NCBI GenBank assembly: GCA_030431185.1
Contig: JAUIJO010000087.1
Span: forward strand, 1-11,656
Direction: 5' to 3'
DNA: 11,656 bases
From: Gammaproteobacteria bacterium
GTDB taxonomy: Bacteria > Pseudomonadota > Gammaproteobacteria > Xanthomonadales > Xanthomonadaceae
Each line of letters begins with the position of its first letter. Position 1 is the first letter of the stretch. The notes under the pieces were generated by a model, which did not search any database, was not told the DNA's origin, and was given only the letters and a program-made list of their open reading frames with translations. The translations under genes and the position numbers were made by a program. Below are positions 7,639 to 11,656 of this stretch, in pieces.

Positions 7639-8940
7639 ATGGGAGCGCTCCTCGATTCCTTCCGCGACAGCTTCGAAGCGCTCGCCAACCGCGAGGCCGC
7701 GGGGCTGGGCGAGAGCCGGCGCGCGGCGCTCGACGCCGCCCTCGGCGCAGGCATGCCGCATGCGCGCGTCGAGGCCTGGAAGTACACGCCGTTGCGCGCC
7801 CTGGAGCGTCGTACGTTCCGCGCGCCCGACGCCCGCCCGCACGCCTTCGACGCGACCGCGATCGAGCGGGTGCCCGCGCCGCGCATGGTCTTCGTCAATG
7901 GCGTCTTCGATGCCGGCCACAGCGACCTCGACGGCTTGCCGCCGGGCGCGTCGCTGGTCCCGCTCTCACGCGTGCTGGCCGGGGACGATCCGCGCGGCGC
8001 GAACTTCCTCGCACGCCGCTTCGATCGCGACGACGAAATCTTCGCCAGGCTCAACGCGGCGCTCGCCGTCGAGGGCGGCGTGCTGCGGGTCGAGGCCGGC
8101 ACCAAGGTCGACGCGCCCGTGCACCTGGTGTTCATCGGCACGGCCGAGGACGGCGACCGGGCCTGCCACCTTCGCCATCTCCTCGAGCTCCGTGAGGGCG
8201 CGCGGCTGACCGTGGTCGAACACCACCTGGGCGACGTGGCGCACCGGCACCTGTCCAACCACCTGTTGCACGCGCACCTGGGCGCGGACGCCTCGCTCGT
8301 GCATGCCCGCGTGCAGGACGAGGACGAGGGCGCGACCGTCATGGCCCGTACCGATGCGGTCCTCGCGCGCGGCGCCCAGTACCGGCGCCTCGACCTGGAA
8401 CTGGGCGCGTCGCTGTCGCGCCACGAACTCAACATCGCGCTGCAGGGCGAGGGCGCCAGCGCCCATGCCAACGGCGTGCTGCTGGCCAGCGGCCGGCGCC
8501 ACCTGGACACGCGCCTGGGCATCGACCACGCCGGTCGCGACAGTCGCTGCGAACTGACCTGGCGCGGCCTGGGCGCGGGACGCTCCCGCGCGGCCTTCCA
8601 CGGCGGCATCCTGATCCGCGAGGGCGCCGATGGCACCGAGGCGATGCTGTCGAACAAGAACCTGCTGCTGACCGAGGGCGCGGAGATCGACAGCCAGCCG
8701 GTGCTGGAGATCCATGCCGACGAGGTGCAGGCGGCGCATGGCGCGACCGTCGGCCAGCTGGACCCGACCGCCTTGTTCTACCTGCGCAGTCGCGGCATCC
8801 CCGCCGAGCAGGCGCGATCCCTGCTGACCGCCGCGTTCTGCCGCGAGACCGTGGCGGTGATCGAGGAGGCGTCCCTGCGCGACATGCTGGCGGAGCGCCT
8901 CGATGCGGCGCTGGCACGCATGGAGGGCGCCGGCGCATGA
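7639..8940 (+). CDS. sufD: Fe-S cluster assembly protein SufD
   Basis: A 433-residue paralogue of SufB that forms the heterodimeric scaffold with it and binds the second SufC (423 in E. coli). Seen: an N-terminal helical domain with the family motif VEAWKYTPLRAL at ~44-55; a beta-helix core; and the C-terminal region DSQPVLEIHADEVQAAHGATVGQLD containing His367, equivalent to the E. coli His360 that is needed for cluster assembly. Two residues before it, where E. coli has Cys358 (KCSHGA), this protein has Ala (QAAHGA). The SufC-binding C-terminus follows (YLRSRGIPAEQARSLLTAAFCRE). The start ATG at 7639 is one base past the sufC stop, and the TGA overlaps the sufS ATG (8937-8940), consistent with tight coupling of the complex subunits. 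Confidence 0.97.
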   Translation: MGALLDSFRDSFEALANREAAGLGESRRAALDAALGAGMPHARVEAWKYTPLRALERRTFRAPDARPHAFDATAIERVPAPRMVFVNGVFDAGHSDLDGLPPGASLVPLSRVLAGDDPRGANFLARRFDRDDEIFARLNAALAVEGGVLRVEAGTKVDAPVHLVFIGTAEDGDRACHLRHLLELREGARLTVVEHHLGDVAHRHLSNHLLHAHLGADASLVHARVQDEDEGATVMARTDAVLARGAQYRRLDLELGASLSRHELNIALQGEGASAHANGVLLASGRRHLDTRLGIDHAGRDSRCELTWRGLGAGRSRAAFHGGILIREGADGTEAMLSNKNLLLTEGAEIDSQPVLEIHADEVQAAHGATVGQLDPTALFYLRSRGIPAEQARSLLTAAFCRETVAVIEEASLRDMLAERLDAALARMEGAGA

Positions 8941-10181
8941 GCGCTTCGACCGCCCCCGGGGTCACCCCCGTCGACTGGGCCGCGGTACGCCGCGACTTCC
9001 CGGTCCTGGAACGCCAGGTCCACGGCAAGCCGCTGGTCTACCTGGACTCCGCCAACACGGGCCAGAAGCCGGCCGCGGTCATCGAGGCCACCGACGATTT
9101 CTACCGCCGCCACAACGCCAATGTCAGCCGCGCCGTGCATGCGTTGGGCACCGAGGCCACGGAAGCCTACGAGGGTGCGCGCCGCAAGCTGGCGACGTTC
9201 CTCAACGTGCGTCCCGACGAACTGGTCCTGTGCAGTGGCACCACGTTCGCCATCAACCTCGTCGCCTATTCCTGGGCGCTGCCCAGGCTGAAGCCCGGCG
9301 ATTCGATCCTGCTCACGCGCATGGAGCACCACGCCAACATCGTGCCCTGGCAACTGGTGGCGCAGCGCACCGGCGCGAGCATCAAGGTCGCGGAGATCGA
9401 CGCGCGGGGCGAACTCGACCTCGACGGCCTGCGCGCGCTCATGACCGCGGACGTGAAGCTGCTCGCCCTGACCCATGTGTCCAACGTGCTGGGCACGGTG
9501 AACCCGGTCCGCGAGATCTGCCGCGAGGCGCGCAAGCGGGGCATCGCGACGCTGGTCGACGGGTCGCAGGCCGCCCCCCACCGCCCGCTGGACATCGCCG
9601 CGATCGGTTGCGATTTCTATGCGGTCACCGGGCACAAGATGAGCGGGCCCACCGGCACCGGTGCGCTTTGGGCGCGGCGCGAGCACCTCGAGGCGATGCC
9701 TCCCTTCCTCGGCGGGGGCGAGATGATCAAGGAAGTGCGCTTCGAAGGCACGGTCTTCAACGACGCCCCGCACAAGTTCGAGGCGGGCACGCCCAACATC
9801 GCCGGATTCGTCGGCCTGGGGGCGGCGGTCGATTACCTGTCCACCCTGGGCATGGCGAACATCGAAGCGCGCGAACAGGCCCTGCTCGCCCATGCGACCC
9901 AAGCCCTGTCCGGCATCGATGGCCTGCGGATCTTCGGTGCACCGGCCGAAAAGGCCGCGGTGATCAGTTTCCTGGTCGAGGGCGCGCATGCGCACGACCT
10001 CGCCACCCTGCTCGACCTGGAGGGCGTGGCGATCCGCTCCGGCCACCATTGCGCGCATCCGCTGATGCAGCATTTCGGCGTCGCGGCGACCTGCCGGGCC
10101 TCCCTGGCGTTCTACAACACCCACGACGAGATCGACGCCTTCGTCGCCGCGATCCGGAAAGTACGCAAGCTGCTCGCATGA
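8937..10181 (+). CDS. sufS: Cysteine desulfurase SufS
   Basis: A 414-residue PLP-dependent group II cysteine desulfurase that converts L-cysteine to L-alanine and holds the released sulfur as a persulfide for transfer to the Suf scaffold. Seen: the fold-type I aminotransferase core; the PLP aldimine lysine Lys234 in AVTGHKMSGPTGTGALW; His in the EHHANIVPW segment; and the catalytic Cys372 in RSGHHCAHPLM. Both key residues are offset by exactly 8 from E. coli SufS (Lys226, Cys364). The HHCAHP loop is that of SufE-dependent enzymes rather than of the zinc-dependent SufU-partnered type. This is inference, and no sufE is present in this window, so the partner must be encoded elsewhere. The N-terminus is ~8 residues longer than in E. 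coli. The TGA overlaps the ATG of the following acetyltransferase gene. Confidence 0.97.
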   Translation: MSASTAPGVTPVDWAAVRRDFPVLERQVHGKPLVYLDSANTGQKPAAVIEATDDFYRRHNANVSRAVHALGTEATEAYEGARRKLATFLNVRPDELVLCSGTTFAINLVAYSWALPRLKPGDSILLTRMEHHANIVPWQLVAQRTGASIKVAEIDARGELDLDGLRALMTADVKLLALTHVSNVLGTVNPVREICREARKRGIATLVDGSQAAPHRPLDIAAIGCDFYAVTGHKMSGPTGTGALWARREHLEAMPPFLGGGEMIKEVRFEGTVFNDAPHKFEAGTPNIAGFVGLGAAVDYLSTLGMANIEAREQALLAHATQALSGIDGLRIFGAPAEKAAVISFLVEGAHAHDLATLLDLEGVAIRSGHHCAHPLMQHFGVAATCRASLAFYNTHDEIDAFVAAIRKVRKLLA

Positions 10182-10711
10182 ACGCCCCGACCGTCCCCTG
10201 TTTCCGCTTCGCCACCGAGGCGGACATCCCCGCACTCGTCGCCCTGGTGACCTCTTGCTACCGCGGCAGCGCGAGCCGCGCCGGCTGGACCACCGAGGCC
10301 GACCTCCTGGACGGCCAGCGCATCGATCCACTGGTCCTGCACGCCGACATCCAGCGCGCGCGCAGCCACGTGCTGGTGGCCGAGGTGGACGGCACGATGC
10401 AGGCGTGCGCGCACGTCGCCGACGTCGAGGGTGCCGGCTACTTCGGCATGTTCTCGGTCGCCCCCACCCGCCAGGGCAGCGGCCTGGGCAGCACCGTGCT
10501 GGCCGAGGCCGAGCGCGTGGCGAGCGACACCCTGGGCCTGCCGGCCATGCGCATGACCGTCATCGACGTGCGCGAGGAACTCATCGCCTGGTACGAACGA
10601 CGCGGCTACGTCCGCACGGGCATCAAGAAGCCCTTCCCCTATGGTGACGAGCGCTTCGGCATCCCGCTGCGTCCGGACCTGCGCTTCGAAGTCCTCGAAA
10701 AGGCGCTCTGA
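10178..10711 (+). CDS. GNAT-family N-acetyltransferase in the suf operon
   Basis: A 177-residue acetyltransferase of the GNAT fold, using acetyl-CoA on an unidentified amine. Seen: N-terminal FRFATEADIPALVALVTSCYRG (positions 9-30, the beta1-alpha1 element); the family-like segment GWTTEADLLDGQRID at 36-50; motif A MFSVAPTRQGSGLG at 91-104 with the pyrophosphate-binding RQGSGLG (98-104); and motif B WYERRGYVRTG at 138-148. The ATG overlaps the sufS stop by 4 bp, so it is translated from the suf transcript. No SUF function is known for this family. It could act on a Suf component or a small molecule such as a polyamine or amino acid, or merely share expression. It is not a known E. coli suf component, and its substrate cannot be inferred from the sequence. 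Confidence 0.92.
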   Translation: MNAPTVPCFRFATEADIPALVALVTSCYRGSASRAGWTTEADLLDGQRIDPLVLHADIQRARSHVLVAEVDGTMQACAHVADVEGAGYFGMFSVAPTRQGSGLGSTVLAEAERVASDTLGLPAMRMTVIDVREELIAWYERRGYVRTGIKKPFPYGDERFGIPLRPDLRFEVLEKAL

Positions 10712-10805
10712 GCCCGCCCAGCCGCCTCCCGCGACGCCGAGGGGTGACAAGCTTCCGGCGCGCGGCCATCCTGACGCCACCCGCCCACCGCAACTGGACG
10801 TCCAC

Positions 10806-11126
10806 ATGAGCGACTGGATCCGCGTCTGCGCCACCTCGGAACTCCTGCCCGGCGAGTCCACCGTCGCCTGGGACGGCGACACGCCGATCTTCGTGTGCAA
10901 CTACGACGGCGACTACTACGCGCTCGAGGACGTGTGCTCGCACGAGGACTTCGAGCTGTCCGCGGGCCCGTTCGACGGCGAGGAGGCGACGGTCGAGTGC
11001 GTGCTGCACGGCTCGCGCTTCGACGTGCGCGACGGCCGCTGCCTCAATCCCCCGGCGTATACGCCGGTACGCAAGTTCCCGACCCGCGTCGAAGACGGCG
11101 CGGTCTGGACCCGCGACGACCGCTGA
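10806..11126 (+). CDS. Rieske-type [2Fe-2S] ferredoxin (non-haem iron oxygenase ferredoxin subunit-like)
   Basis: A 106-residue soluble one-domain Rieske protein, a one-electron carrier. Seen: the two cluster-binding boxes Cys44-x-His46 (DVCSHEDFELSAG) and Cys65-x2-His68 (ECVLHGSRFDVRDGRC), separated by 18 residues, with the usual beta-sandwich pattern around them (WIRVCATSELLPGES at the start, PVRKFPTRVEDGAVW at the end). No signal peptide or membrane segment, so cytoplasmic. The annotation by homology is a ferredoxin subunit of aromatic-ring dioxygenases, but no oxygenase or reductase gene is nearby. Such small Rieske proteins are seen at the 3' end of suf operons in other bacteria, where a role as electron donor or cluster acceptor during assembly is a reasonable inference. 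It is separated from the GNAT gene by 94 bp with no obvious terminator, so it probably belongs to the same transcript. Confidence 0.95.
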   Translation: MSDWIRVCATSELLPGESTVAWDGDTPIFVCNYDGDYYALEDVCSHEDFELSAGPFDGEEATVECVLHGSRFDVRDGRCLNPPAYTPVRKFPTRVEDGAVWTRDDR

Positions 11127-11186
11127 GCAATCCGCGCCCACGCCCGCCCGGGCGACACCTTTCGCCGCGCCGGATTTGATAAAGCT

Positions 11187-11205
11187 ATTGCGAATCATTC
11201 TTGAT
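11187..11205 (+). promoter_or_regulatory. Fur-box-like sequence upstream of the TonB receptor
   Basis: The stretch centred on C11196 contains TGCGAATCATTCTTG (11189-11203), matching the 15-bp Fur core TGATAATCATTATCA at 10 positions, including the central AATCATT. It overlaps the candidate -35 element of the receptor promoter, as expected for Fur repression by iron. A 6-bp direct repeat ATTGCG (11187-11192 and 11204-11209) flanks it. Confidence 0.5.
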
Positions 11206-11218
11206 TGCGTTCTAATAC
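11189..11218 (+). promoter_or_regulatory. Candidate sigma-70 promoter for the TonB-dependent receptor
   Basis: TTGCGA at 11189-11194 and TAATAC at 11213-11218 with an 18-bp spacer; TCTAAT at 11211-11216 with 16 bp is an alternative reading. This local AT-rich patch stands out in otherwise GC-rich DNA. The transcript would have a leader of roughly 105 bases before the ATG at 11330. Confidence 0.4.
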
Positions 11219-11235
11219 ATCCCTGAACAGGGATG
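11218..11235 (+). promoter_or_regulatory. Perfect stem-loop at the 5' end of the receptor leader
   Basis: CATCCCT (11218-11224) and AGGGATG (11229-11235) pair perfectly around a 4-base GAAC loop. The position, immediately after the candidate -10 element, would place it at the extreme 5' end of the mRNA, where it could stabilise the transcript; as DNA it is also an 18-bp interrupted palindrome that could be an operator. Confidence 0.45.
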
Positions 11236-11286
11236 CCAGCGCCTGCATCGCGCAGCCGGCCAGCCCCGATCCCGAACGCCCTTCCT

Positions 11287-11308
11287 TGCCCGGTCTTCAT
11301 GCCGGGCA
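11287..11308 (+). promoter_or_regulatory. Second perfect stem-loop in the receptor leader
   Basis: TGCCCGG (11287-11293) pairs perfectly with CCGGGCA (11302-11308) around an 8-base loop TCTTCATG. It ends 21 bases before the start codon, just upstream of the GGA-containing ribosome-binding region (11321-11323). No T-tract follows, so it is not a typical terminator; it could modulate translation or RNA decay, or be chance. Confidence 0.35.
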
Positions 11309-11329
11309 TCGCACGTCAGTGGATTTGAA

Positions 11330-11656
11330 ATGTCCTACATCAAGAGCCGCAAGCACCCCCGCCCCTCCACGGCCCGCTCGCTCGGCGCCGCCTCGCTGTT
11401 GACGGGCCTCGCGCTGGGCGCACCGATCGCCGCGCATGCCGCCGGCGAGGTCGCCGCCGACGCCGACACCAAGACCCTGGAGAACCTGGAAGTGCACGGG
11501 CAGCGGGTCAAGCGCTATCTCAACGAGGAACTCTCCTCGCCCAAGTTCACCCAGCCGCTGGTCGACACCACCCAGACCATCAACGTGATCAGCAACGACC
11601 TGTTCACCGAACAGGGCGCCACCTCGCTGACCGAGGCCCTGCGCAACAGCCCGGGC
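11330..11656 (+). CDS. TonB-dependent siderophore receptor, catecholate/Fiu-like (5' part only)
   Basis: The first 109 codons of an outer-membrane ferric-siderophore receptor; the gene continues past the right edge. Seen: a long signal peptide (basic MSYIKSRKHPRPS, hydrophobic GAASLLTGLALGAPIA, cleavage after AAHA at ~37); a TonB-box region near LENLEVHGQRVKRY; then the start of the plug domain, SPKFTQPLVDTTQTINVIS followed by EQGATSLTEALRNSPG, the characteristic opening of the Fiu/catecholate siderophore receptor group. Full-length members are ~700-800 residues. ATG 11330 is preceded by GGA at 11321-11323. The Fur-like site and promoter upstream suggest induction under iron limitation. It follows the suf operon on the same strand after about 200 bp, so it is probably a separate unit, though iron supply and Fe-S assembly are functionally linked. 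Confidence 0.93.
   Translation, partial: MSYIKSRKHPRPSTARSLGAASLLTGLALGAPIAAHAAGEVAADADTKTLENLEVHGQRVKRYLNEELSSPKFTQPLVDTTQTINVISNDLFTEQGATSLTEALRNSPG

Noticed and set aside
6669..8657. A 662-codon minus-strand open frame
   Set aside because: Antisense of the LprI-like gene, sufC and sufD, all of which have intact motifs; the product is Ser/Arg-rich without domains.
8778..10331. A 517-codon minus-strand frame and an overlapping 602-codon plus-strand frame from 8903
   Set aside because: The minus frame is a shadow of sufS. The plus frame is real only for its last 177 codons, the GNAT gene from 10178; its earlier part is sufS out of frame.
11052..11067. Perfect 16-bp palindrome CCGGCGTATACGCCGG
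   Set aside because: It lies inside the Rieske coding region and encodes part of an ordinary Pro-Ala-Tyr-Thr-Pro stretch; no promoter is near it, so chance in GC-rich DNA is likelier than an operator.
11138..11155. GC-rich inverted repeat CGCCCG/CGGGCG after the Rieske gene
   Set aside because: The loop would be only 2 bases and no T-tract follows, so I do not call a terminator.

Overview
The window is high-GC DNA (roughly two thirds G+C by eye) with tightly packed genes. It most likely comes from a Xanthomonadaceae/Lysobacteraceae gammaproteobacterium (Lysobacter, Luteimonas or Pseudoxanthomonas-like). The basis for this is the gene content and order: a SUF operon led by an Rrf2-type regulator in the order regulator-sufB-sufC-sufD-sufS, a Fiu-like TonB-dependent receptor, and intergenic GTGATTN tandem repeats. 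This is inference; no rRNA or tRNA gene is present to confirm it.

Left part, minus strand (1-3656). Reading in the direction of transcription: a small SET-domain lysine methyltransferase-like protein with a lysine-rich tail (3656-3159); an inverted pair of 7-bp tandem repeats (3051-3162); a two-gene unit of 3-hydroxybutyrate dehydrogenase bdhA (2976-2176) followed 15 bp later by a patatin-like phospholipase (2160-988); and a secreted DUF5916/CBM9-like protein that runs off the left edge (846-1). Divergent from the SET gene is a plus-strand monohaem cytochrome c lipoprotein (3778-4365).

Centre and right, plus strand (4424-11126). A SUF Fe-S cluster assembly operon. A good sigma-70-type promoter (TTGGCT-N17-TACAAT) overlaps a 27-bp near-perfect inverted repeat, the obvious candidate operator for the first gene, an Rrf2/IscR-type Fe-S regulator. 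Then come sufB, a secreted LprI/DUF1311-domain protein, sufC, sufD, sufS, a GNAT acetyltransferase and, after 94 bp, a Rieske-type [2Fe-2S] ferredoxin. Several junctions are 4-bp ATGA overlaps (sufB/LprI, sufD/sufS, sufS/GNAT), and sufC/sufD are 1 bp apart, so the unit is probably co-transcribed and translationally coupled. SufS would supply sulfur from cysteine, the SufBCD scaffold would build the cluster with SufC as ATPase, and the regulator would sense cluster status. sufA and sufE are not in the window.

Right edge (11187-11656). After a leader with a Fur-box-like sequence, a promoter candidate and two perfect stem-loops, a TonB-dependent siderophore receptor begins and is cut by the window end. 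Iron uptake and Fe-S assembly are therefore adjacent and could share an iron-limitation response. The least routine points are the extra genes embedded in the suf operon, the predicted operator, the apparently altered cluster ligation of the regulator, and the lysine-tailed SET protein whose stop codon lies in a repeat.
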